14,632 nucleotides of DNA from Peptococcaceae bacterium BRH_c23 (GTDB taxonomy: Bacteria; Bacillota_B; Desulfitobacteriia; Desulfitobacteriales; Desulfitobacteriaceae): NCBI GenBank assembly GCA_000961805.1, contig LADV01000173.1:1-14632 (forward strand), given 5' to 3'. Position 1 is the first letter of the stretch; every line of letters starts with the position of its first letter. The translations under genes were made by a program, and so were the position numbers. A model generated the notes under the pieces. That model searched no databases. It had not been told where the DNA came from and saw only the letters and a program-made list of their open reading frames with translations. Below are positions 1 through 7,809 of the stretch, in pieces.

Positions 1-14
1 GAGCCGGGGGTACC

Positions 15-38
15 ACTCCCACTTGTAGAAGTGGGAGT
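15..38 (+). repeat. Perfect 10-bp hairpin just upstream of nrfA (possible IS200/IS605 right-end remnant)
   Basis: ACTCCCACTT (15-24) and AAGTGGGAGT (29-38) are perfect inverted repeats around a GTAG loop, preceded by GGGGGTACC and followed by CTTAC. No T-run follows, so it is not a standard terminator. A short GC-rich hairpin of this form followed by a short TTAC-like end resembles the subterminal hairpin at the right end of IS200/IS605-type (tnpB-bearing) elements. That is pattern memory rather than a match I could test. Alternatively it is an intercistronic mRNA hairpin between nrfH and nrfA. Confidence 0.4.
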
Positions 39-70
39 CTTACAATTGGATAAATGGAGGTAGAAATTAA

Positions 71-1423
71 ATGCAGAAATTCTGGCGCAGTTTCATGCTG
101 CTTGGTCTTATCCTTACCCTGAGCGGAGTGCTATTAGCTGGTTGTACCGAAAAAGCACCTACTCAACCCACAACTGCCACTATACCCGAAGGAGAACTCG
201 ATCCCGCCGTATGGGGAAAAGTATACCCTGATCATTATGCCAGCTATCTTAAGCAAAAGGAACAAACCAAGGGAAATTCTAAATACGGTGGTTCCCTCCC
301 AGAGTCACATCTAAAAGAATCACCGGCCCAAGTTAAACTGTTTGCAGGCTATCCCTTTTCCGAAGATTATAACGAAGAACGAGGGCATATATGGGCTTTG
401 GAAGATGTGACCGGAACGCTACGTATCGGACCAAAAACTATCAGCTCCTGCTGGAACTGTAAAAGCCCTAATGTAAAACCGCTTGTCGATAAAATGGGAG
501 ACTCTTTCTGGTCAACTCCCTTTGCTCAGTTAAAAGATCAAATTAAACATCCCATCGCCTGTGCAAACTGTCATGACCCCAAAACAATGGCTCTTGCCAT
601 CACTAGTGTTCCCCTGCTCGACGCGTTAAAAACAAGAGGAATCGATCCCGCCAAATTCAGTCGGCAAGAGATGCGTACCATGGTATGTGCTCAATGCCAT
701 GTCGAATATTACTTCAAACCAGATAATAAGAAAGTCACCTTCCCCTGGAACTATGGGTTGAAAATGGAGGATGCAGAAAAGTTATATGAGGAAATTAGTT
801 TTAAAGACTGGGATCATAAAGAAAGCCAGGCCCCTATGCTTAAAGCTCAACACCCGGATTATGAACTCTTCTCGACAGGTGTTCATGCTGCTAACGGTGT
901 CGCCTGTGCGGATTGCCATATGCCCTATGTAAAACAAGGGCAAGCCAAAATATCCTCACACCATCTGCAAAGCCCTCTCAATCACATCTCTCAATCCTGT
1001 CAGACATGTCATAAACAAAGCGAAGAGTACCTGAAAAATCAAGTCATAGGTACACAAGACGCCGTGTATAATACCAAAGTTCGATTAGAAACGGCACTTT
1101 CAGAGGCCATCGATGCCATTGCGACCGCAGCCAAGAACCCTGCAGCCAAAGCAGACATGATGAACCAAGCTCGATCCTTGCATCGCAAGGCCCAATGGCG
1201 TTGGGATTTCATCTCTGCCGAAAACAGTATGGGATGGCACAGCCCCAAAGAGGCCTTAAGAATTCTCGGTGAAGGGATAGATTTAGCCCGCCAAGCTCAA
1301 CTAAAAGCTAATTTAGGAGTAGGGGCAACCGTTGGAGGTACGCCTGGACCAGATGCAGGAAAGACCCCCGGAGCAGGAACCGCTGCTGAAGCTGCTGGCC
1401 CTGAAACAACGCCCAAGCAATAA
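71..1423 (+). CDS. nrfA: Ammonia-forming cytochrome c nitrite reductase (pentahaem, lipoprotein type)
   Basis: NrfA reduces nitrite to ammonium with six electrons at the outer face of the membrane. Five haem sites are visible in the expected order: CWNCK at 127-131, whose lysine ligates the active-site haem and is the NrfA hallmark, then CANCH (164-168), CAQCH (206-210), CADCH (279-283) and CQTCH (310-314). CAQCHVEYYF, the KAQHPDYE segment and GVHAANG match the active-site and calcium-site surroundings of the family; R104 and H261 are likely catalytic residues by position. The N-terminus is a lipoprotein signal with lipobox LAGC (Cys25), so the mature enzyme should be lipid-anchored. The family's usual length is slightly greater, and this protein ends in a Gly/Ala/Pro/Thr-rich tail (about 415-450) with no obvious function. 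GGAGG lies 10 nt before the ATG. No promoter is visible here, so transcription probably comes from an nrfH gene beyond the left edge. Identification is very secure. Confidence 0.97.
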   Translation: MQKFWRSFMLLGLILTLSGVLLAGCTEKAPTQPTTATIPEGELDPAVWGKVYPDHYASYLKQKEQTKGNSKYGGSLPESHLKESPAQVKLFAGYPFSEDYNEERGHIWALEDVTGTLRIGPKTISSCWNCKSPNVKPLVDKMGDSFWSTPFAQLKDQIKHPIACANCHDPKTMALAITSVPLLDALKTRGIDPAKFSRQEMRTMVCAQCHVEYYFKPDNKKVTFPWNYGLKMEDAEKLYEEISFKDWDHKESQAPMLKAQHPDYELFSTGVHAANGVACADCHMPYVKQGQAKISSHHLQSPLNHISQSCQTCHKQSEEYLKNQVIGTQDAVYNTKVRLETALSEAIDAIATAAKNPAAKADMMNQARSLHRKAQWRWDFISAENSMGWHSPKEALRILGEGIDLARQAQLKANLGVGATVGGTPGPDAGKTPGAGTAAEAAGPETTPKQ

Positions 1424-1468
1424 GCCTATAGCATCACAATCGCTCCTTAGGAAGTTTTCACCTGTTTG

Positions 1469-1503
1469 AGTATAGGAGGTTGTCTTAGACATCCTCCTAT
1501 ACT
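1469..1503 (+). terminator. Hairpin at the end of nrfA
   Basis: AGTATAGGAGG (1469-1479) pairs perfectly with CCTCCTATACT (1493-1503). A T-T mismatch and an inner TGTC/GACA stem extend it to a TTA loop. It lies 46 bp after the nrfA stop. The T-tract after it is poor (TGTGCCGTTT), so it may stop transcription weakly or mainly protect the mRNA 3' end. Confidence 0.6.
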
Positions 1504-1531
1504 TGTGCCGTTTAGGCCGCTAATAGTCTTT

Positions 1532-1580
1532 AAAAAAATTCAAAGAGCAAGCAGTTCCAACTGAGAAGAACTACTTGCTC
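1532..1580 (-). terminator. Rho-independent terminator of the LysM/GH18 gene
   Basis: Read on the minus strand, GAGCAAGTAGTT (1580-1569) pairs with AACTGCTTGCTC (1556-1545) with one mismatch. A TTTGAATTTTTTT tract follows down to 1532. It lies about 30 bp after the stop of the 1611-2894 gene and has the classic stem plus T-run form. Confidence 0.8.
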
Positions 1581-1610
1581 ATAGTTTATATTGCATTATT
1601 TGACGTTCTC

Positions 1611-2894
1611 CTAGATTAGTTTACGCACCACAAAGTTATCTTCAATTAGCAGCCAATTTTGAGGAAAATCATTTCCCAATACCCAATAGTAGAAACCCCG
1701 AATCCCGAGCTCCTTGACCAAATCAAATTTAGCTTGCATACTTCGCGCATCCTCAAACCAAACTTCATGTCGCTTTCCCTCTTCATCCGTATATCTAAAC
1801 CACGGGGCTTGAGAGACTTTGTCATAGTTAATGCTTACACCGTAGCGGATAGCGAGCTCCAAAGCTGTTTGAGGACTAATCGACCTAGCAAATTTGCCGC
1901 CGACTACATAAGGAAGGGTCCAGTCATAGCCATATAGGGGCATCCCCATCATAATCTTTGCTTTCGGTACGACAGTTATCGCGTACTCCATAACGCCTCT
2001 CATCTGGGGTAGAGGGGATACTGCCATTGGACTCCCTCCGGACCAGCCCCATTCGTAAGTCATAAAAAAGATAAAATCGACAACTTGCCCAATCGCTTGA
2101 TAATCATGCCCCTCATATAGTACTCCACGTTGATCTGCCCGATTCTTTGGTGCTAACGCAGCGGAAATATAATACCCACGCGCTTTCAATAATTGCCGCG
2201 CTTTCTGTAAAAAGCGAACATATCGCTCTCGGTTCTCTGCTCCTAAATACTCGAAGTCAAAGTCAAGGCCCCGGTATCCTTTCTCTGCCATAATCTGAAG
2301 AACTTGGTTTAACACACGATCCTGCAAAGCTTCATTTGTAAAGATCGCAGTAGCGATTTCTGTACTGAACTGTCCTTCCTCAAAGTTGGTTAAAACCAAG
2401 AGAGGTAAAACTCTGTCCTTGAAAGCAGCATTCAACGACGGCTGATCTTCAACCGGAGTAAGATTTCCGTCCCGATTGACTGCATAGGTAAAAATAGCCA
2501 GGTAAGTAAGGTGCTCTCCCACTTTGTCAACAGCCCCAGCCGAACGGGCTCTGGTCATTCTGGGATCAATGTAAGCATTTGTTTCTACGGTTGGCCTTGG
2601 TTTCTGAGGTAGATACAAGCGTAGACCAACCGGAACATTATTAGGGTTTTGGATCTGGTTAATTCGGACTAGTTCTTGGACAGTTATATTATAGCGACGA
2701 CTGATCATCCAAAGACTTTCTCCAGGTTGAACCCAGTGGTACTGCCCGTTAATTGGTATTACAAGTGTTTGACCCACGACTAATCGATTCCGATCTGGAA
2801 CTTGATTGGCCTCAGCAATCTCCTGAAAAGTGATACCATAAGCTTGGGCAATTTTCGTAAGAGTTTCTCCTGACCTTACCACGTGAATCTGCAT
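1611..2894 (-). CDS. LysM-LysM-GH18 spore cortex/peptidoglycan hydrolase (SleL/YaaH type)
   Basis: This is a 427-residue protein with two N-terminal LysM peptidoglycan-binding repeats (about 2-47 and 52-97), each with the VxxGExLxxIAxxY pattern, followed by a family-18 glycoside hydrolase domain (about 105-427). The GH18 signature GLDFDFEYL is present (D211, D213, E215), with E215 the expected general acid, and the barrel strands FIFFMTYEW and MMGMPLYGYDW fit the family. The architecture without a signal peptide is that of SleL/YaaH, an N-acetylglucosaminidase that cleaves cortex fragments during germination and is delivered to the spore coat by LysM rather than by secretion. AGGAGG lies 6 nt before the ATG. 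Upstream, a CATAAATTA-like sequence weakly resembles a mother-cell sigma -10 box, but no matching -35 is seen. A vegetative cell-wall role cannot be excluded. Confidence 0.9.
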   Translation of the reverse strand: MQIHVVRSGETLTKIAQAYGITFQEIAEANQVPDRNRLVVGQTLVIPINGQYHWVQPGESLWMISRRYNITVQELVRINQIQNPNNVPVGLRLYLPQKPRPTVETNAYIDPRMTRARSAGAVDKVGEHLTYLAIFTYAVNRDGNLTPVEDQPSLNAAFKDRVLPLLVLTNFEEGQFSTEIATAIFTNEALQDRVLNQVLQIMAEKGYRGLDFDFEYLGAENRERYVRFLQKARQLLKARGYYISAALAPKNRADQRGVLYEGHDYQAIGQVVDFIFFMTYEWGWSGGSPMAVSPLPQMRGVMEYAITVVPKAKIMMGMPLYGYDWTLPYVVGGKFARSISPQTALELAIRYGVSINYDKVSQAPWFRYTDEEGKRHEVWFEDARSMQAKFDLVKELGIRGFYYWVLGNDFPQNWLLIEDNFVVRKLI

Positions 2895-3038
2895 ATATAT
2901 CCTCCTCTAAGCACGCGCAAATCTCTTTTGTTAATTTATGTTCAGAAAGTTATTCTCGCGCCTCAGAAAAGAAAAAAGACACAAATGTTTTCCCTTTGAT
3001 CATGGAACACTTGGTTTTTCGCCATAAACGTTAGATCC

Positions 3039-5045
3039 TCAGTATAATCGGACATCCACCTTGACATCATAAAGGGTGCTGCCCGCAGCTCTATCCGTTA
3101 AGCGTTGAGATGTAAGGGCGTTTACGGTACTTTCTCCGAGCATCGTTTCACTCGAAAACAGACCTTCCGTTACGACAACTCCCGGGGGAACTGTTGTCGT
3201 TAACTTAAGAATAAACTCTACCTCTCCTCGCACATTAAAGGCGATCACTCTTTGACCGTCTTGCAAATTCTTGGTTTCAGCATCTTCAGGGTTCATTTGA
3301 AGGCAAGGTGCTTCCTTCTTAAGCAGTAAATCAGGTCGCTCATTAAACGAAGAATTCAACGAGTACAAACTAGGCGCACTCATCAGATAAAAGGGAGCAT
3401 CATCCCCGTAAGGTTCATTATAGCGCGGCAACGGCTCGGGATCCTTTGGATTGTAGAGCTCAATTTTACCCGATGGAGTCAGAAAATTGATTTTGTAATC
3501 TTCTGGTAGGGAGAGTTCGACAGGAAGTCCTGCTCGGAGTTTTGTCAGGTCGACACCTTCTAGCCAGGCTGTCGGTGGATCTATAAGTTGATTAATCAGG
3601 TCATCTGTTGTTTGCTGAAAGAACTCCTCTGCAAAACCCATAGCCTGGGCAAGTAACTGAAAAACCTCCCAGTTAGACTTGGCTTCGCCGATCGGAGGAA
3701 TAACCGCCGTCGCTCTCTGAATGCCATAATGCCCATAGGAACGGTACATGTCTGCATGCTCTAAGGAGCTTGTAGACGGCAAGATGATATCAGCATAACG
3801 AGCGGTATCTGTCATAAATCGCTCATGAACTACAGTAAAAAGGTCCTCTCGCCTGAGTCCCTGGATAATCATCGTTTGGTCAGGGGCTACTACGGCCGGA
3901 TTGGAGTGATAGACATACAGGCTCATGATCGGCTGCTTTGATAATTCCGTTAGAGCCAAGCCGAGCTGATTCATATTCACCACTCGGGTTGGCTCTGCTA
4001 ATAAATCCTCACGCGTAACTCGATCCGCATGAAAAGCCTTACCTGTAGAAATACTGGCGAGCAACCCGCCTCCAGGTTTGCCCCAAGCCCCGACCAGCGC
4101 GGGAAGACAGGTAATAGTGCGTACTGTCATCGCTCCGTTACCATAGCGGCAAAGCCCCGATCCTAAAGCAATAAAAGGTGCGCGGGCTCTGGCGTAATGC
4201 TGCGCCATTTTTTCGAGCAAACTAATTTCAATTCCCGTGATTTGACTTACTTTATCCGGTGGGTAATCGGGCAAAACTCCCCTTCTGAGTTGTTCAAAAC
4301 CCTGAACCTGACTATCTAGAAACGGTTGGTCAATCCAGCCTTCACGAACTAAGATATACATGATGCCGAGAGCCAAAGCGCCATCACTCCCCGGTCGTAC
4401 TAGTACGACCTGATCCACCATCTGCGCTGTAGGATTTTCATAGGTATCAATCAACCAAACAGAGGCGCCCCGTTTTTTCGCCTCACGAACATTATTCAGG
4501 AGATGAATGTTCGTCGCTAAGGCATTGGTACCCCATAAGAGTATAAAATCGCTTTTTTCCACTTCATCCGGGTGGGGTGCATGGGTATCCCCCATGACTG
4601 AAGCCCAACCATGACTCTTAGAGGCGGCACAAATCGTGCGTTCCAATCTTGAAGCGCCCAAGCGGTGGAAAAACCCCTCCCCACAATTGCGTTGGACTGT
4701 ACCCATAGTCCCCGCATAAGAATATGGCAAAATAGCTTCCGCGCCATATTTAGCCAGAATCCCCTTCCAACGGTCGGTAATGACTCGGATCCCTTCCTCC
4801 CAACTAATGGGCCTATATTGGCCCGCACCTTTTTCCCCAATGCGCAGTAGAGGTTGGGTCAGCCTCTGCGGAGAATGAACAGTTCGTTCATAATGCACCA
4901 TCTTCGGACATAACGTTCCCTTAGTAAAAGGATGTTCTGGATCACCCATTACCTTTACCGCTTGATTGTCCACAACTTCAACTAAAAGTCCGCACATATC
5001 TGGACAATCGTAAGGACACACCGATCGTTTTAGTTCAGTATTCAT
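3039..5045 (-). CDS. Molybdopterin (DMSO reductase family) oxidoreductase, cytoplasmic, 4Fe-4S
   Basis: This 668-residue catalytic subunit of the Mo-bisPGD (BisC/FdhF, COG0243) superfamily resembles Bacillus YoaE-type proteins. The N-terminal 4Fe-4S site is CPYDCPDMC...GTLCPK (C10, C14, C18, C46). The SWEEGIRVI segment, RTICAASKSHGW (C139 sits where Cys or Sec binds Mo in formate dehydrogenases, inferred from position), LLWGTNALATN, the PGSDGALALG cofactor motif and the C-terminal molydopterin-dinucleotide domain (about 555-668) follow in order. There is no Tat signal, so it acts in the cytoplasm. No electron-transfer or membrane subunit lies next to it, and the substrate cannot be read from the sequence. 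I chose the ATG at 5045 because AGAGGGA lies 8 nt upstream and MNTELKRSVCPYDC is a typical beginning. An upstream ATG at 5078 would add 11 residues but has no ribosome binding site. The gene may share a transcript with the DUF218 gene 65 bp upstream. Confidence 0.9.
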   Translation of the reverse strand: MNTELKRSVCPYDCPDMCGLLVEVVDNQAVKVMGDPEHPFTKGTLCPKMVHYERTVHSPQRLTQPLLRIGEKGAGQYRPISWEEGIRVITDRWKGILAKYGAEAILPYSYAGTMGTVQRNCGEGFFHRLGASRLERTICAASKSHGWASVMGDTHAPHPDEVEKSDFILLWGTNALATNIHLLNNVREAKKRGASVWLIDTYENPTAQMVDQVVLVRPGSDGALALGIMYILVREGWIDQPFLDSQVQGFEQLRRGVLPDYPPDKVSQITGIEISLLEKMAQHYARARAPFIALGSGLCRYGNGAMTVRTITCLPALVGAWGKPGGGLLASISTGKAFHADRVTREDLLAEPTRVVNMNQLGLALTELSKQPIMSLYVYHSNPAVVAPDQTMIIQGLRREDLFTVVHERFMTDTARYADIILPSTSSLEHADMYRSYGHYGIQRATAVIPPIGEAKSNWEVFQLLAQAMGFAEEFFQQTTDDLINQLIDPPTAWLEGVDLTKLRAGLPVELSLPEDYKINFLTPSGKIELYNPKDPEPLPRYNEPYGDDAPFYLMSAPSLYSLNSSFNERPDLLLKKEAPCLQMNPEDAETKNLQDGQRVIAFNVRGEVEFILKLTTTVPPGVVVTEGLFSSETMLGESTVNALTSQRLTDRAAGSTLYDVKVDVRLY

Positions 5046-5110
5046 GCTAAATTCCCTCTTTCTGTTTTTGATAAGCATAAATTACTAATGAAATCTTGAA
5101 AATTCGACGC

Positions 5111-5800
5111 TTATTTATCATCTGTCGCCTTGCCGTCACCGAAAACTGGTATGGCATCTCCTAAAAAAGTTGGCTTTGGTTTAATAACGTTTGTCCACAG
5201 GAAGTCTTTGTTCCTTGCTGCAATTTCTCTAAACTTATACATCTTCATAGCCTGTCCATAATCACGTCGGTCAGAAGCAACTCCGTACGCTTCCAGGCCC
5301 AACGCCCTAGCTACATAAACTGCTCTCTTAAGATGATACTCCTGCGTAACGATGATTAGCTTCTGGACTTTAAAAATGTCCCTTGCTCGATAGACACTCT
5401 CATACGTGCTAAATCCAGCGTGATCCATGAAAACATCTTGATTGGGTACGCCTTTGTCTTTTAAAAAGCTCTTCATAGAATTAACTTCATCATAATCTTT
5501 CCGTCCATGATCTCCGCTCACTATCAGCTTAGGGGCCTTCCCTTGCTCATATAGTTCGTATCCAGCGGTTAAACGATCGTTAAGCATCGTCGACACCGTT
5601 CCGTTTGGAAATACATAAGCACCTAAGACGAGAATAGCATCAGCGTTAGGAACTTCGTTTGAGGTAACGATGTATTTTGTTCCAACTGACTCAACGTTCT
5701 GATTGACAATTAATCCAGTGGTACAAGCAAGAAGTAATAATAGAACTGAGAAAAATAATGCCTTTTTCAGGCGCTCCTTTAAGGTTAATAACTTACTCAT
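5111..5800 (-). CDS. SanA/YdcF-like DUF218 membrane-anchored protein
   Basis: This 229-residue protein has one N-terminal hydrophobic segment (about 13-32) and an extracellular DUF218 domain (about 51-200). Typical family motifs are visible: DAILVLGA (54-61), VSGDHG (94-99), the DE of YDEVNSMK, DHAGFSTYES (126-135) and VTQEYHLKRA (151-160). SanA proteins affect envelope barrier function and vancomycin sensitivity in enterobacteria; the biochemical activity of the family is poorly defined. LLAC at 23-26 could be a lipobox, so a lipoprotein is an alternative to a simple membrane anchor. GGAAGGTG lies just upstream of the ATG. The gene lies between the PstS-like gene upstream and the molybdopterin enzyme downstream, on the same strand. 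A weak sigma-A promoter precedes it, so it may start its own transcript. Confidence 0.85.
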   Translation of the reverse strand: MSKLLTLKERLKKALFFSVLLLLLACTTGLIVNQNVESVGTKYIVTSNEVPNADAILVLGAYVFPNGTVSTMLNDRLTAGYELYEQGKAPKLIVSGDHGRKDYDEVNSMKSFLKDKGVPNQDVFMDHAGFSTYESVYRARDIFKVQKLIIVTQEYHLKRAVYVARALGLEAYGVASDRRDYGQAMKMYKFREIAARNKDFLWTNVIKPKPTFLGDAIPVFGDGKATDDK

Positions 5801-5843
5801 AGCACACCTTCCATATAACTGTTATTTTCGAACCCTTGTCTTA

Positions 5844-5871
5844 AATATACTACATTTTAGCCATCGAGCAA
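5844..5871 (-). promoter_or_regulatory. Candidate sigma-A promoter for the DUF218 gene
   Basis: On the minus strand TTGCTC (5871-5866) and TATATT (5849-5844) are 16 bp apart, about 44 bp before the DUF218 start codon. The match to consensus is moderate and no terminator separates this gene from the one upstream, so read-through is equally possible. Confidence 0.35.
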
Positions 5872-5915
5872 ATCAATTATGGTCCCTTAACACCGATTAC
5901 AACATCCACTTCTTT

Positions 5916-7502
5916 CTATTTTGCCGGAACGTATCCGGTTTTCTCGATTAGACTTTGTCCTTCCTCGGACAAGATCCAGTCAAGAAAACGACTGACATTT
6001 TCTTTCTTATTCGATTTTAGCGAGACTGCATAAACAGGAACTGTGAAGGGATACGTTTTATTGCGCACCGTTTCAGGGGTCGGTTTAATACCATCAATCG
6101 CCAGATACTTAATCTGATTATTTTTAATCATCTCGGTCGAGTAATACATAAATGAATACCCTATGGAGTTCTTAGCATTTTTATAACTAGCAACCTGACT
6201 AATGATTTCACCCATCCCCCCGGCATAGGTTTCCTTGGTTTGCTCTAACATCGTAATGCCTTTCATGACTTTATTTTGCATGACCGTTTGACTCCCCGAG
6301 TTTTCAGGCCGTTGATAAGGCAGTATCTTATTCCATTGTCCACCGACTTCTTTCCAGCGGGTGATTTTACCCGAGTAGATATCCTGGATCTGTTTTATGG
6401 TCAGATTCTCAACCGGATTTTTAGAGTTTGTGAAAAAGACAAACGCTTCACTCCCAATGGGAGTTAAGACAAACTCATCCCCTTTGGCTTTAATCTCTTC
6501 AACATGAGCTTTCGACGGCTCTGCAACGAAGATTATATCGGTCTGACCCGCTATTAATCTTTCGTAGGCTGTGCCGGTTTTTGAACACTTCACTAAATCG
6601 AGTGGAAACCGCTCACTTGCCACAAAGGCAGGATATATTTCTTTATCATTGTTGTTCTTGTTTGCTATATAGTATTCACCAAGTCCCGTATAGACAGCTT
6701 CCACAAACGCCGCGTAAACCGGATAAGCGGCTGTCGCACCGTCCAGACGCGGCATGGAATCAAACTCTGAAAATTGTAAGTTGGCAGGTTTATCAAGCTT
6801 AGCGAGCCCGTTGTTATCCTTGAACGGGGCTTTTTCCATCAGATCAAATTCCGTTAGATCACTCCCGACTGTTGACTTCCCATAAAGCAGTTCTGTCATA
6901 CCATTATCAATAACCTTTGTTGTCGCGACGCCAGAAAAAGCAAGGACAAAAATACAAAGCAGGACCAAGACAGCTTTAAAGTTTCTCGACAGAGAGCTAT
7001 CTACCGCTGTTTTCGCAGCCCATTCACACAAAACAATCCCAATAAGAAACCCCATATACCCCATAAGCTCTGCCACAGGTATGATGAAATGTAATCCTGA
7101 TAAAGAGAGACCTATGCCAAAGATCAAAAACATAGGATTCTTGAGAGCATACATTCCCCACCAGCCTGAATTAAAATTCCCGTTTGAGAGTGACAATGCC
7201 AAAATTGCAAAGACCAGAGCATAGAGAATAGGCACAAGAGCAATGAGATACCTTTCCTTTGCCGAGTTGGGCTTATGCTTTGACAATTTTACAAAACTAT
7301 AACCAACAATAATGCCTATAATAAGCGAACCGAAAAAGGCAATCGATAACAAGATCAAATTTTTGGCATCCTTGCCAAGCTCATATAACCTTAGCCCATC
7401 TGTAATTGACGAAACAATGATCATCCCTATGGTAAGTAAGAAAGGAATAAGGATCATCTGGGTTGCTAAAGAGGTTCCCAGATACCTTTTATTTGATAAC
7501 AT
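5916..7502 (-). CDS. Polytopic membrane protein fused to a PstS-like substrate-binding domain
   Basis: The 528 residues divide in two. Residues 1-200 contain about six hydrophobic segments (near 14-34, 48-70, 85-105, 122-142, 144-162 and 176-196). Residues about 250-528 form a periplasmic-binding-protein domain of the phosphate-binding PstS class. Characteristic motifs are LDGATAAYPVYAAF (253-266), IIFVAEPS (323-330), TPIGSEAFVFFTNSKNPV, LTIKQIQDIYSGKITRWKEVGG (about 367-388), RPENSGSQTVMQ (398-409), SIGYSFMYY and the C-terminal FLDWILSEEGQSLIEKTGY. PstS proteins are normally secreted lipoproteins feeding an ABC permease; this one is tied to a multi-span anchor and no permease or ATPase gene lies nearby. 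It may be a sensor or a tethered binding protein, and the ligand, phosphate or another oxyanion, is uncertain. GGAG lies 9 nt before the ATG. Confidence 0.85.
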   Translation of the reverse strand: MLSNKRYLGTSLATQMILIPFLLTIGMIIVSSITDGLRLYELGKDAKNLILLSIAFFGSLIIGIIVGYSFVKLSKHKPNSAKERYLIALVPILYALVFAILALSLSNGNFNSGWWGMYALKNPMFLIFGIGLSLSGLHFIIPVAELMGYMGFLIGIVLCEWAAKTAVDSSLSRNFKAVLVLLCIFVLAFSGVATTKVIDNGMTELLYGKSTVGSDLTEFDLMEKAPFKDNNGLAKLDKPANLQFSEFDSMPRLDGATAAYPVYAAFVEAVYTGLGEYYIANKNNNDKEIYPAFVASERFPLDLVKCSKTGTAYERLIAGQTDIIFVAEPSKAHVEEIKAKGDEFVLTPIGSEAFVFFTNSKNPVENLTIKQIQDIYSGKITRWKEVGGQWNKILPYQRPENSGSQTVMQNKVMKGITMLEQTKETYAGGMGEIISQVASYKNAKNSIGYSFMYYSTEMIKNNQIKYLAIDGIKPTPETVRNKTYPFTVPVYAVSLKSNKKENVSRFLDWILSEEGQSLIEKTGYVPAK

Positions 7503-7520
7503 CGTTCAACACTCCTACTC

Positions 7521-7556
7521 TCTATCAACTACTATATTTACTACTATATCAACTAC
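7521..7556 (-). repeat. Three tandem 12-bp repeats in the leader of the PstS-like gene
   Basis: On the plus strand TCTATCAACTAC (7521-7532), TATATTTACTAC (7533-7544) and TATATCAACTAC (7545-7556) are consecutive 12-bp units differing at two to four positions. They sit 19-54 nt upstream of the start codon of the minus-strand gene, ahead of its ribosome binding site. The spacing suggests either a protein-binding array or a slippage-prone leader. They do not match Pho-box repeats as I know them. Confidence 0.6.
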
Positions 7557-7809
7557 CGAATCTACTCAAATCCCGATTTATACTATCACTTATATCTATA
7601 CAATTCGGCGAATTCTAGCCCAGTCCTCCTACAGTGTCCTAGTATTTACGGATACTTCTATAAAAATAGAAACAAGGCTGGAAGTATCTGCTTCCAGCCT
7701 GACCCATTCTTACTGATACACAATTACCAATACAAAAGCTTATACCAATGTCAGATTTAGTTAGTTAGCCCTCTTAATTTTGACCCTTATACTTAATTGT
7801 GTCAAATAG
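7557..7809. other. Intergenic stretch between the PstS-like and YfiT-like genes
   Basis: This part of the 307-bp gene-free gap has no supported gene. It contains AT-rich sequence that must hold the promoter of the PstS-like gene (TATA-type boxes are abundant but none has a convincing -35), the terminator of the YfiT-like gene at 7675-7700, and a competing inverted repeat at 7651-7688. The Thr/Ile/Ser-rich plus-strand reading across the repeats is low-complexity and not taken as a gene. Confidence 0.5.
7663..7700 (-). terminator. Terminator of the YfiT-like gene
   Basis: On the minus strand AGGCTGGAAG (7700-7691), loop CAGATA and CTTCCAGCCT (7684-7675) make a perfect 10-bp stem. It is followed by TTGTTTCTATTTTTA. 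It lies about 110 bp after the stop of the 7810-8334 gene. Confidence 0.75.

Noticed and set aside
1659..1937. 92-codon plus-strand reading frame inside the GH18 gene
   Set aside because: It lies opposite a well-supported coding region with catalytic motifs and has no recognisable domain.
7312..7716. 134-codon plus-strand reading frame across the start of the PstS-like gene
   Set aside because: It is antisense to a clear gene and then runs through the 12-bp repeats, giving Thr/Ser/Ile low-complexity protein; there is no ribosome binding site or family resemblance.
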